DNA from: Pseudomonadota bacterium
GTDB taxonomy: Bacteria > Chloroflexota > UBA6077 > JAJPHF01
Length of the DNA: 56,394 bases
Direction: 5' to 3'
NCBI GenBank assembly: GCA_021325365.1
Contig: JAJPHF010000097.1
Coordinates: 1-56,394 of the forward strand
The notes under the pieces are model-generated. The model was not told where the DNA came from, did no database searches, and worked only from the letters and a program-made list of their open reading frames with translations. The position numbers were made by a program, and so were the translations under genes. Each line of letters starts with the position of its first letter. The first letter of the stretch is position 1. Positions 1-8,233 of the stretch are shown here, piece after piece.

Positions 1-2459
1 CGCCGGGCGCGGACCCGACCGCTATCCGGCTGCGCTTTGAGGGGGCGGACCGCCTGGCGGTGGACGCGGTGGGCGACCTGGTGGTGCAGACCGCGGGCGG
101 GCCGGTCGTCCAGCGCGCACCCGTGATCTACCAGGAGGGGCCGGGCGGGCGACAGCCGGTCGCGGGCGGCTACGTGGTGGAGGAGGAGCAGGTCCGGTTC
201 GCGGTGGGCGCGTATGATGCCAGCCGCCCGCTGGTGCTCGACCCGGTGGTGCTGGCCTACTCCACCTACCTGGGCGGCAGTGGCAGTGACGCTGGCTTTG
301 GCATCGCGGTGGACGGGGCCGGCAATGCCTACGTCACCGGAACCGCCGGCTCGGCCAACTTCCCCACCACGCCGGGGGCGTTCCAGCCCACGTTTGGGGG
401 CAGCACGGGTGATGCCTTCGTGGCGAAGCTGAACGCGACCGGATCGGCTCTCCTCTACTCTACCTACCTCGGCGGCAGCGGCTTGGATGCTGGCGGCCAC
501 ATCGCGCTAGACCCGGGATGCACGGCCAACTGCAACGCCTACGTCTCGGGAGACACTGAATCGCCCAACTTCCCCACCACCCCGGGGGCGTTCCAGACGA
601 CCCTCCGTGGCACGAGAAATGCTTTCGTGGCGAAGCTGAACGCGACGGGGTCGGCTCTCCTCTACTCCACCTACCTCGGGGGTAGCGGCGACGACAGCAG
701 TCTTGGCATCGCGGTGGACGGCGGCGGCAACGCTTACGTCACGGGAGACACCGGCTCGGCCAACTTCCCCACCACCCCGGGGGCGTTCCAGCCCACGTAT
801 GGCGGCGGCACCGATGACGCCTTCGTGGCGAAGCTGAACGCGACGGGGACCGCTCTCGTCTACTCCACCTACCTCGGCGGCAGCGGCGACGACTTCGGCG
901 TCGGCATTGCGGTGGACGGCAGCGGCAACGCCTACGTCGCGGGAAGGACCGGTTCGGCCAACTTCCCCACCACCGCGGGCGTCATCCAGCCCACGTATGG
1001 CGGCGGCACTAGTGACGCCTTCGTGACGAAGCTGAACGCGACGGGGTCGGCGCTCCTCTACTCCACCTACCTCGGCGGCAGCGGCGAGGACACCAGCTTT
1101 GGCATCGCGCTAGACCCCGGGTGCGCTACCAGTTGCAACGCCTACGTCAGTGGGTCCACTGCTTCGCCCAACTTCCCTATCACACCGGGCGTCGTCCAGC
1201 CCACGTTTGGCGGCGGCCCGGGCGACGCCTTCGTAGCGAAGTTAAACGCGACGGGGTCGGCTCTCCTCTACTCTACCTACCTCGGCGGCAGCGGCTTGGA
1301 CACAGGCGCCAGCATCGCGGTGGACGGGGCCGGCAACGCCTACGTCACGGGAGACACCGTCTCGACGAACTTCCCCGTCCTGGGGGCGTTCCAGCCGACG
1401 TTCGGCGGTGGCAGCGTAACAGGCGACGCCTTCGTGGCGAAGCTGAACGCGACGGGGTCGGCGCTCCTCTACTCCACCTACCTCGGCGGCAGCGGCGATG
1501 ATGCCGGCGTCGGCATTGCGGTAGACCCCGGGTGCGCTACCAGTTGCAATGCCTACGTCACGGGGATCACCTTATCGACGAATTTCCCCACCACGGCAGG
1601 GGCGTTCCAGCGCACCTTTGGCGGCGGCCCCAGCGATGCGTTTGTGGCGAAGCTCGCCGAGCAGCTCGGCCCCACGCCCACGCCCACGAGCACGAGCACC
1701 GCCACCGCGACGAGCACGGCCAGCCCGACGGCCACCCGCACTCCCACGGCCACGCCGACGAGCACGGCTACGCCAACCAGCACCCCGGCCCTTCCTACCG
1801 CGACGGCGACGGCCACGGCCACCGCGACCAGCACCGCTCTCGTGCCCGCGGCCACGCCGACGTCGATCACCCCCACGCCGACGGCGCCGCCATCCGACTG
1901 TCGGGGCGTCGGGACGGTCTGCTATGCCACTCTGCCGCCCGGCCCGACGCTCAGCTTCACCGCCACGATCCAGCGTGGCCCCTGCCCGGGGAGCCCCAAC
2001 TGCCTCCAGCTCGTCGAGACGGGCAGCTTCACCGTCACGGGGGGCCTCACGGGGCTGCCGCCCGGCGCCGTGGCCACCCTGACGATCCCGATCGTGAACG
2101 CGGCCGGCGCCCCGGCCGGCAGCCGGCAGGTGCTGTGCCCGCCGGCCGATGCGAGCGGGCGGACGACCTGTAGCGGGATGGTGGCGGACCCGGGCGTGGC
2201 GCCGCAGGCGGGCGGGACCCTCACGGTCACGGTGGCGCCTGGCCCGGGGGGCGCGCCGCTGCTGCCGCCCGCGCCGCCCATCGTGCTCCCCCCGCCCCCG
2301 CCGCCCCTGGTGCCGGTGCCGGCCGCGCCGTTTGCCGCGCCCGGGGCCGGGCCGGCCGCCTTGCCGGCGGTGCCGGTGATTCCCGAGTCAGACACTGCCG
2401 CGATGTTGGGGATCGGCCTGCTCGGCCTGGCTGCGCTGCGCTGGCGTCGACGCGGGTAG
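1..2459 (+). CDS. SBBP beta-propeller repeat surface protein, 5' end outside window
   Basis: The frame is open to the first base of the window (codons from base 3), so the true start lies upstream and the GTG at 60 is internal. The N-terminal part matches the DUF7948-like domain that precedes SBBP repeats and ends at the strand leading into YSTYLGGSGSD. Seven SBBP repeats of about 65 residues follow, each with YSTYLGGSG, a NAYV(T/S)G strand, NFP and DAFV(A/T)KLNATG. Repeats 2, 5 and 7 carry a PGC-xxx-CN insertion (two Cys), the others the plain VDGxGNAYV form. After the repeats come a Thr/Pro linker (about 1665-1890), a Cys-containing region, a proline-rich stretch and a C-terminal PES-hydrophobic-RWRRR tail like a sorting signal. 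It is probably exported and displayed at the cell surface. Ligand unknown. Confidence 0.9.
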   Translation, partial: PGADPTAIRLRFEGADRLAVDAVGDLVVQTAGGPVVQRAPVIYQEGPGGRQPVAGGYVVEEEQVRFAVGAYDASRPLVLDPVVLAYSTYLGGSGSDAGFGIAVDGAGNAYVTGTAGSANFPTTPGAFQPTFGGSTGDAFVAKLNATGSALLYSTYLGGSGLDAGGHIALDPGCTANCNAYVSGDTESPNFPTTPGAFQTTLRGTRNAFVAKLNATGSALLYSTYLGGSGDDSSLGIAVDGGGNAYVTGDTGSANFPTTPGAFQPTYGGGTDDAFVAKLNATGTALVYSTYLGGSGDDFGVGIAVDGSGNAYVAGRTGSANFPTTAGVIQPTYGGGTSDAFVTKLNATGSALLYSTYLGGSGEDTSFGIALDPGCATSCNAYVSGSTASPNFPITPGVVQPTFGGGPGDAFVAKLNATGSALLYSTYLGGSGLDTGASIAVDGAGNAYVTGDTVSTNFPVLGAFQPTFGGGSVTGDAFVAKLNATGSALLYSTYLGGSGDDAGVGIAVDPGCATSCNAYVTGITLSTNFPTTAGAFQRTFGGGPSDAFVAKLAEQLGPTPTPTSTSTATATSTASPTATRTPTATPTSTATPTSTPALPTATATATATATSTALVPAATPTSITPTPTAPPSDCRGVGTVCYATLPPGPTLSFTATIQRGPCPGSPNCLQLVETGSFTVTGGLTGLPPGAVATLTIPIVNAAGAPAGSRQVLCPPADASGRTTCSGMVADPGVAPQAGGTLTVTVAPGPGGAPLLPPAPPIVLPPPPPPLVPVPAAPFAAPGAGPAALPAVPVIPESDTAAMLGIGLLGLAALRWRRRG

Positions 2460-2483
2460 AGGCAGAGCTGCCACCTGCCAGCG

Positions 2484-2518
2484 CGCGGCGCCGGCGGGAC
2501 AGCCCCGCCGGCGCCGCG
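2484..2518 (+). terminator. GC-rich hairpin after the SBBP gene
   Basis: A 15-bp perfect stem (2484-2498 with 2504-2518) and a 5-nt loop lie 24 bp after the SBBP stop. No T-run follows, so termination is inferred from position and stem strength only. Confidence 0.5.
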
Positions 2519-2541
2519 TGCGGCACTGAGGAGGTGCACCG

Positions 2542-3054
2542 ATTAGAGCCGACCTTCTGTACGTCTTCTACCAGGTGGTCGTGGTGGTCGGGGCCGCCAT
2601 CCAGCTCTGGGTCGGCCGGAAGCCTGTCACCGCGCGCCGACTCGTCGAGGTGCTGCTGCAGTGGTCGCTCCTGATCAACGTCGGCATCGCGGGGCTCCTG
2701 GGCTTCTACGCGCACGCTTTCCAGGCCGCGGCGACGGCGGCACTCATCGGCTGGCCGCCGGGCAGCCCCTTCCAGTTCGAGGTCGCGGTCGCGAACCTGG
2801 CCTTCGGCGTGCTGGGCATCCTCTGCCAGTGGTTCCGTGGCGGGTTCTGGGGCGCCACGATCGTCGGCTTCGCCGTGTTCCTGGAGGGCGCCGCCTACGG
2901 GCACATTCGCGACATCCTCGTGGCCCACAACTACGCGCCGGGCAACGCGGGCGTCATCCTCTACTGGGACATCCTGGTACCGCTAGCGCAGCTCATCCTG
3001 CTGCTGGTGTTGCTGCGGTCGGCGACGCGGGGCTCGCTCCCGGAGCGGAGCTAG
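2542..3054 (+). CDS. DUF6790-family integral membrane protein, probable ATT start
   Basis: A small membrane protein with about four hydrophobic segments. It has the family hallmarks FEVAVANLAFGVLGILC, FLEGAAYGHIRD and APGNAGVI, which I recognise as DUF6790. Function unknown. The start is unusual. The frame opens after a stop at 2527-2529, and a strong GAGGAGG (2528-2534) sits 7 nt upstream of an in-frame ATT at 2542. The first in-frame GTG is at 2575, inside the first hydrophobic helix, with no Shine-Dalgarno sequence. I therefore start at 2542 (170 aa); starting at 2575 gives 159 aa and clips the helix. It is convergent with the next gene. Confidence 0.75.
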   Translation: MRADLLYVFYQVVVVVGAAIQLWVGRKPVTARRLVEVLLQWSLLINVGIAGLLGFYAHAFQAAATAALIGWPPGSPFQFEVAVANLAFGVLGILCQWFRGGFWGATIVGFAVFLEGAAYGHIRDILVAHNYAPGNAGVILYWDILVPLAQLILLLVLLRSATRGSLPERS

Positions 3055-3062
3055 CCGAGCGG

Positions 3063-3101
3063 CGGCGCGGGTTGCCCGCCGCGTCCGGGCAGCCCGCGCC
3101 G
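3063..3101. terminator. Hairpin between convergent genes
   Basis: A 16-bp stem with one G-T wobble (3063-3078 with 3086-3101) and a 7-nt loop lies just after the DUF6790 stop and before the stop of the convergent repeat protein. It could serve both strands. There is no U-tract. Confidence 0.5.
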
Positions 3102-3130
3102 TCACTGCTGCCGACCGGGGCTGGGCGGGG

Positions 3131-4603
3131 TTAGCGCCCGTGGTGGCCGGGCGGCTGGGGCGTGTCCTCGGGATGGATCGCCGGCGCGGGGAGAGGCGTG
3201 ATCGTGGGCGGTGGTAACGGCGCGGCCGGCCGCTGCGGCACCGCCGGGACGTCCACTTTCTCCAGCCGGACGCCCGGGATGTCCTTCCGCTTGGCGACGA
3301 CGCGGTAGTTGAACGGCGCGTTGCTCGTGCCGCCCTTTAGCTCCCGCACCTCGAAGCCGGCGGGCGACTGATCGCTGACGTAGAGCCCGTTGCAGTCGCC
3401 CTTGAGCGTCAGGAACACCTGGTAGTGATCGCCCTGGACCAGCGCCGCGAAATCGCGATCGAGCGACACCCGCGCCCGGCCGTTAACCAGCTGGTCCTGA
3501 CCGAAGTCCTCGAACCACGACTCCGGGCTCTCCACGCAGTACAGCCGGCGATGGCTGCCGTCCGGGTGCGGCACCGCTGCGGACTTGGAGCCGCCCATCG
3601 CCGTGAAGTTGCCGTTCACCAGCACCGGCCCGTCGAACCGTGCGGCGTAGCCGGCGGCCGGCCCGCTGGCATAGAGTCCCGTGGCCGAAGTGGAGGAGAA
3701 GTAGCCGCCGATGCTGGAGCTGGACGTGCCCAGCACGCCCACGTTGCCGTTCGAGGTGCCCTGCACGCCGACGCCGCTGTTCGCGCTCGCCACGACGCCG
3801 GCGCTGTTGGTGGAGGTGGCGTAGACGCCGTAGCCGTTGGTGGACGCGCCGTAGAGGCCGTGGCTCGACGTGGAGGTGCCGAGCACGCCCACGTTGCTGG
3901 TGGACGCGCCGTAGACGCCGTTGCCGCCGTTCGACTGGCCGACCACGCCAGCCACGGAGGAGTTGGAGAGGCCGTAGACGCCCGCCGGCTGGGCGGGGGT
4001 GGCGAGCGCGCGGGAGTCGTTCGGGTCGGAGACGCCCAGCACGCCGATGCTGGCCGCGCCGGGGTACATGGCCCCGAGGCTGAAGCCGGAGTTGCCGCGC
4101 ACGCCAACGTAGCCCATGGAGTCGCCGCGCACCGCGTAGGTCGAATTCGGCGGGGTGACGCTGCCCCAGCTATAGCCAAAGAGCGAGGCGGCGCCGCTCG
4201 CGGTCGTCGCGGTCGTCTGCGAGCTGACGCCGTGGCCGCCCGCGATTACCGTGATGCCGACGGTGCTGCTGTTCGCCTCCATCGCCGCGCTCGTGCCGTT
4301 GACAGTGTTCGCGTACACGCCCCGGCCGTTCAGCGCCGTTGCGTAGATCGCGTCGCCGTTGTTGTTGTCGACCTCCAACGCCGTGCCCGCGGTGGAATTG
4401 CTGCGATTGAGAACGGTCTGGCCGGTGGCCGTGTTGTTCGCCGCGACGATGAGCGGCGAGCCGTCGGTGGCCTGCGCCACGCGCTCGGACGCCCTGGCCA
4501 GCACGGCAGCCAGGATGGTGGCCGCGCCCGCTACCAGCCCCCGTCGGCGCCACCGTAGACCCGCGCCCGCCCCGGTCGCACGCGCCTGTTCCTGCTCGTC
4601 CAT
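3131..4603 (-). CDS. Tat-exported repeat protein with GVYG/GVLGTS repeats
   Basis: 490 aa, starting at ATG 4603 behind GGAGGGA; a frame extension to 4681 has no ribosome site. The N-terminus has a basic WRRRG stretch and a hydrophobic segment, read as a Tat-like signal. The centre is a degenerate array of about 11-residue units of the type GVYG-ASTSN, GVLG-TSTSS, GLYG-ASTNG and GVYA-TSTNS, which suggests a repetitive beta structure. The C-terminal ~150 residues are a conserved-looking globular module (from FDGPVLVNGNF to YRVVAKRKDIPGVRLEKV), followed by a Pro-rich tail. This layout is common in Chloroflexota secreted proteins of unknown function. A structural, surface-fibre-like role is possible; no catalytic motif is visible. 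Confidence 0.8.
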   Translation of the reverse strand: MDEQEQARATGAGAGLRWRRRGLVAGAATILAAVLARASERVAQATDGSPLIVAANNTATGQTVLNRSNSTAGTALEVDNNNGDAIYATALNGRGVYANTVNGTSAAMEANSSTVGITVIAGGHGVSSQTTATTASGAASLFGYSWGSVTPPNSTYAVRGDSMGYVGVRGNSGFSLGAMYPGAASIGVLGVSDPNDSRALATPAQPAGVYGLSNSSVAGVVGQSNGGNGVYGASTSNVGVLGTSTSSHGLYGASTNGYGVYATSTNSAGVVASANSGVGVQGTSNGNVGVLGTSSSSIGGYFSSTSATGLYASGPAAGYAARFDGPVLVNGNFTAMGGSKSAAVPHPDGSHRRLYCVESPESWFEDFGQDQLVNGRARVSLDRDFAALVQGDHYQVFLTLKGDCNGLYVSDQSPAGFEVRELKGGTSNAPFNYRVVAKRKDIPGVRLEKVDVPAVPQRPAAPLPPPTITPLPAPAIHPEDTPQPPGHHGR

Positions 4604-4812
4604 GGCGCTCCCTCCGCCGGCCGCCTCGCTCGGGCCTGCCAAGGGCGGCCCGTCACTCCCTGGGCCGGTCTGCGCCCACAATGTAGCGGTTCACGTCTTT
4701 TCCTGCATTCCCCTGCGCCCATCCTACGGCTGCCATTAACCGTACCTTCACGGCCGGCTGCGGGACCCGGCCGGCCGCCCGGTGGGCGCCACGCCGCCCC
4801 CCCGCACAGCCG

Positions 4813-4841
4813 TTGACAGCGCGGGAGCCGGGCGCCATAGT
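4813..4841 (+). promoter_or_regulatory. Sigma-70-like promoter for the SBP lipoprotein
   Basis: A perfect TTGACA (4813-4818), a 17-nt spacer and CATAGT (4836-4841) lie about 140 bp upstream of the ATG at 4980, in the 376-bp divergent intergenic region 4604-4979. Nothing else distinct was seen in that gap. Confidence 0.6.
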
Positions 4842-4979
4842 AGCAGCAAACGCCCCCGGCGACCGGGGCCCTGGGCCAGGGAGACCGAACGTGGCGGTCT
4901 GCCGCGACTGCGGCGCTCGAGTCTTCCGCCTGACGCGCTAGCAGCGGGTGACGGACACCACGGGAAGGGAGCAGGAAGC

Positions 4980-6125
4980 ATGCGGAGCGCCCTCGTGGGA
5001 ACGATCGGAGGCAGGCGACGTGGAGGCCGCGCGGCCGGGGCGGCCGGCCGCGTCGGCGCCCTGGGCCTGGCGCTCGCGCTGGCGGCGAGCGTCGCCTGCA
5101 GCGCCCCGGCCGCCAGCCCGAGCGCGCCCGCGGCCAACGCGGCGGGTGGGGCTGCAAGCGGCGCGTCCGGCACGGCGGGCTCGCCGGCCGCGGCCGCGCC
5201 CGTGACGCTCACCTACGCCGCGACCACGCTGGGCTGGAACCTCGTGCCGACGATCATCTCGCAGGAGAAGGGCTTTTTCGCCGCCGAGGGCCTCACCGTA
5301 GAGACGGCGATCACGGGCCAGTCGGCCGCGGTGTGCCAGCAAGTGCTGGCGCGGGCCGCCGAGATCGGCGGCTGCTCGCTGAGCGACACCATGCAGACGA
5401 TCGAGGCCAGCGGCGGCGCGCCGCTGGAGATCATCATGCAGGAGACGACCGGGCCGCTGCACAATGGCCTGATCGTGCGGCCCGACATGACCAGCTATGC
5501 CGACCTCAAGGGCAAGACCGTCATGCTCGGCGGCCCCAAGGACAACACCGTCTACTTCTTCAAGACGATGGCCCGCGCGAACGGCGTGCAGGACGACGAC
5601 TACGACATCACCTACGCGGGCTCCAGCAGCGCCCGCTACGCCGCGCTGCAAGCCGGCGGGGTGGCCGCGTCGCTGCTCACCGATCCCTTCGACTACCGCA
5701 TCGAACAAGAGGGCTTCCGCCGGCTGGATAACTTGCGCCCGAAGTACCTGAACCCAGGCAACTACGCCGGCAACGGTCACGTCGTCCACAAGGACTGGGC
5801 GCGCGACCACGGCGAGATCCTGGTCCGCTACATCCGCGCCGCGCTCGGGGCCGCTGCCTGGATGGCCGACCCGGCTAACGAGGAGGAGATGTTTGCCATC
5901 CTCGGGCCGAAGATCAACCTCACGCGCGACACCTTCCAGCGCAGCTACGACCGCGGCCGCAACGATCCGGAGTGGTCGCTCGACGGCCGCGCGAACCCGG
6001 CGGCCTACGAGGGCGTGCAGAAGTCGCTCGTGGAGCTAGGCGTGCTGCAAGAGCCGCTGCCCCCGCCCTCGAAGTACTACGACATGACTTACGTCGAGCA
6101 GGCACACCAGAGCATGGGGCGCTGA
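4980..6125 (+). CDS. ABC transporter substrate-binding lipoprotein, NMT1/THI5-like
   Basis: 381 aa. ATG 4980 begins a lipoprotein signal peptide with lipobox SVAC (Cys40), then an Ala/Ser/Pro linker to about residue 75. The NMT1/THI5-type fold follows: an N-terminal strand (TLTYAATTLGWNLVPTI), the EKGFFAAEGL motif, a DLKGKTVMLGG hinge segment and a TDPFDYRIEQEG region. Proteins of this class bind small, often aromatic or pyrimidine-like, carboxylates outside the membrane and hand them to an ABC permease. No permease or ATPase is adjacent. It ends 5 bp from the stop of the convergent flavin monooxygenase, a possible partner in using the same substrate. Ligand unknown. Confidence 0.85.
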   Translation: MRSALVGTIGGRRRGGRAAGAAGRVGALGLALALAASVACSAPAASPSAPAANAAGGAASGASGTAGSPAAAAPVTLTYAATTLGWNLVPTIISQEKGFFAAEGLTVETAITGQSAAVCQQVLARAAEIGGCSLSDTMQTIEASGGAPLEIIMQETTGPLHNGLIVRPDMTSYADLKGKTVMLGGPKDNTVYFFKTMARANGVQDDDYDITYAGSSSARYAALQAGGVAASLLTDPFDYRIEQEGFRRLDNLRPKYLNPGNYAGNGHVVHKDWARDHGEILVRYIRAALGAAAWMADPANEEEMFAILGPKINLTRDTFQRSYDRGRNDPEWSLDGRANPAAYEGVQKSLVELGVLQEPLPPPSKYYDMTYVEQAHQSMGR

Positions 6126-6130
6126 ATCCG

Positions 6131-7333
6131 CTAGCTGGGCGCGTTCGCGGGGCCGAGGAAGGGGTTGGCGGGGTCGAGGCCCACGCGCACGCGGCCGTAG
6201 GACACGCCGAGCTGGTCCCAGCACAGGCCGACGTGGCTGACGATGGCGTGGAGGTCGCGGGACGCCCGCTGCAGCGGGCTGGGCTCCAAGACGGCATGGG
6301 CGCTTGCCGCCGTGGCCAGCCGGTCCGCGGCGCGCTGGCAGAGCTGCGCCGCGAAGGCGAGGTCGCGCAGCCAGCGCACGCGCGCCTCCAGGGGGATCGG
6401 CCCGCCCGCCGCGCCCAGCCGCTTGATCTCTGCCGCATCGGCGCGCAGTAGCGCTTCCGCGGCGTCCACCTCGGCGCTCGCCTCCGCGATCCGCAAGTGG
6501 CGCGTCGCCATCTCCCGCCGGTCGGGGCGCGCCGTCGTCTGTGCGACGTACTCCTCCACGGCGCCGCGCGCGATGCCGAGCGCCGGGCCAACGAGGTTGT
6601 ACGGGAAGACCGGGAACAGCGGCAGGCGATAGATGTGCGCGGCATCGGGCAGCGCCCCACCCGGGCCGCGCCCGCTGCCCAGCAGGTCGAGAGCAACGGC
6701 CCGCTCCTCGGGGACGAACGCGCCCGCGACCACGACGTCCTTGCTCCCGGTACCGCGCAGGCCGGTCGCGTACCAATTGTCGACGATCTGCCAGTCGGCG
6801 CGCGGCAGCAGGCAAACGTGCATCGGCGGCGGACCGCCCGCCGCCTCGCCGGGCACGAACACCATCACCCACTGCACGGCGTCGACGCCGCTGGAGAACT
6901 CCCAGTGTCCCGCGACCTCGTAGCCGCCGGCCACCGAGCGCGCGAGGCCCGTGCGCATCGAGATAGCGGTCGAGAGCAGCGTGTCGGGATCGTCGCCCCA
7001 CACGGCGTCCTGGGCCGCCTGCGGGAACATGCCGAGCAGCCAGGCGTGGCAGGCGACCACGCTCTGCACCCAGGCGCTGGAGCCGCACGCCCGGCCTAGC
7101 ACACTGCCCAACGCGACCTGCACGGGGCCGTAGTCCAGCTCGTAGCCACCGTAACGCGCGGGTTGGAACAGGCGGAAGAAGCCCGCCTCGCGGAACTCCG
7201 CGATAGTCTCGTCGGGCACCCGGCGCAGGTCCTCCGCGAGGGCCGCCCGCTCCCGCAGCCGCGGCAGCAGGGCCTCCGCCCGCGCCGCAAGCTCCTCGAC
7301 CGTTGGTGCCGTCACCGCGTTGCCGCGTCGCAT
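6131..7333 (-). CDS. Acyl-CoA dehydrogenase-fold flavin-dependent monooxygenase (HsaA-like, group D)
   Basis: 400 aa, ATG 7333 behind GGGAGGG. The sequence has the three-part acyl-CoA dehydrogenase fold. The N-terminal helices contain FFRLFQPARYGGYE, a central beta domain has SWVQSVVACHAW-like and GHWEFSSGVDAVQWV segments, and a C-terminal helical bundle has GPALGIARGAVEEYV and SHVGLCWDQLG. This set fits the oxygenase components of two-component flavin monooxygenases (HsaA, 4-hydroxyphenylacetate hydroxylase class) more than true acyl-CoA dehydrogenases. Such enzymes use free reduced flavin from a separate reductase; none is encoded nearby. The substrate is probably a phenol or heteroaromatic, by inference. 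Convergent with the SBP gene. Confidence 0.75.
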   Translation of the reverse strand: MRRGNAVTAPTVEELAARAEALLPRLRERAALAEDLRRVPDETIAEFREAGFFRLFQPARYGGYELDYGPVQVALGSVLGRACGSSAWVQSVVACHAWLLGMFPQAAQDAVWGDDPDTLLSTAISMRTGLARSVAGGYEVAGHWEFSSGVDAVQWVMVFVPGEAAGGPPPMHVCLLPRADWQIVDNWYATGLRGTGSKDVVVAGAFVPEERAVALDLLGSGRGPGGALPDAAHIYRLPLFPVFPYNLVGPALGIARGAVEEYVAQTTARPDRREMATRHLRIAEASAEVDAAEALLRADAAEIKRLGAAGGPIPLEARVRWLRDLAFAAQLCQRAADRLATAASAHAVLEPSPLQRASRDLHAIVSHVGLCWDQLGVSYGRVRVGLDPANPFLGPANAPS

Positions 7334-7505
7334 GCTGCCCTCCCTGACGCCTCGGGCCAGGCGCGAAGCAGCGCAGGGCGCGAGGCTGGCTGTTGCAGCC
7401 GCCGCCGGACACCTCAGCCAGCGCGCACACGCCAGCGCCCGGCTTGTACGCGATCATAGGCCGAGCGCCGAGCGGAAGTCCAGCGATGAGGGCGCGCGCC
7501 AACCG

Positions 7506-7607
7506 TTAGCCGCTGGCTAGCTCGCGCATCTGCTCCATGAGACGGACCAGGCCGTCAAGGCCCGTGCCGGGCGGAGGCAGGAGCGCCAGCCATAACTCGT
7601 CCACGCC
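7506..7607 (-). pseudogene. Possible C-terminal remnant of an LLM-class oxidoreductase
   Basis: Reading the minus strand to the stop at 7506-7508 gives a ~33-residue piece (GVDELWLALLPPPGTG, then LVRLMEQMRELASG) that resembles the end of luciferase-like F420/FMN oxidoreductases. Upstream the same frame degenerates into Arg/Pro-rich sequence and no start or barrel core is present. I read it as a decayed gene end. The short length makes this uncertain. Confidence 0.3.
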
Positions 7608-7677
7608 GCGCGCGGGCCGGCGGCGCGGGCCACGCCACGGCAATTGGCGCGGCCCGGCACGAGGGTCACGGCGCGGC

Positions 7678-7914
7678 TCAGTCGCAGGGCGGCTCCAACG
7701 GCACCAACTGCTGCAGGAGCCCGATTCGCGCGTAGTAGTCGACCGTCCGGCTGGGGCAGACCAGGCTCGGCGAGGAGACGGCGGGCGCCGGCACCAGCGC
7801 CCCGTCCGCCGTGTTCAGGCCGCTGGCCAGGGGTAGCCGGAGCGCGTAGGCCAGCAGCTCCAGACCGCCGAGCGACAGGGCGATTATCAGTAGGACCACA
7901 CATAGCTCGCGCAT
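7678..7914 (-). CDS. Small membrane-anchored or secreted protein, unknown
   Basis: 78 aa, ATG 7914 with AAGGAG about 8 nt upstream. Residues 4-24 form one hydrophobic segment (signal anchor or signal peptide), then a 50-residue outside part with two Cys (LVCPSR and the terminal PPCD). No family recognised. Upstream and divergent is the MBL/TetR unit. Not obviously linked in function to its neighbours. Confidence 0.55.
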   Translation of the reverse strand: MRELCVVLLIIALSLGGLELLAYALRLPLASGLNTADGALVPAPAVSSPSLVCPSRTVDYYARIGLLQQLVPLEPPCD

Positions 7915-8159
7915 CGTGGCAGCTCCTTTCGCGGCACCATCGCCCGCGGTGGCGCGTGCGGTGGCGTGCGACCCAGGCCAGAGCGCCTGACCCGCCCGAC
8001 CGCTTCGGGCGCCGCTGCGCCTCTGGCTCGACTCCACGATAGGCGGCGCGGCTCACAGCACCGCTCACAGCGGGGCCGGTGGCGCTTACGATTGGCTCAC
8101 ATCTCGGCGATTGGCATAGTCTGGCGCGCCGGCCGTCGCGATGAGGCCGAGCGCGAGCC

Positions 8160-8188
8160 TTGACCGCGGCCCTGGCGTGCGGGATAGT
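8160..8188 (+). promoter_or_regulatory. Promoter for the MBL-TetR unit
   Basis: TTGACC (8160-8165), a 17-nt spacer and GATAGT (8183-8188), 46 bp before the MBL start. The layout matches the promoters proposed at 4813 and 17153. Confidence 0.5.
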
Positions 8189-8233
8189 AGCGAGCAAGCG
8201 CGGGCTGTCAGCCCCGCAAGGACGAGGGAGCTT

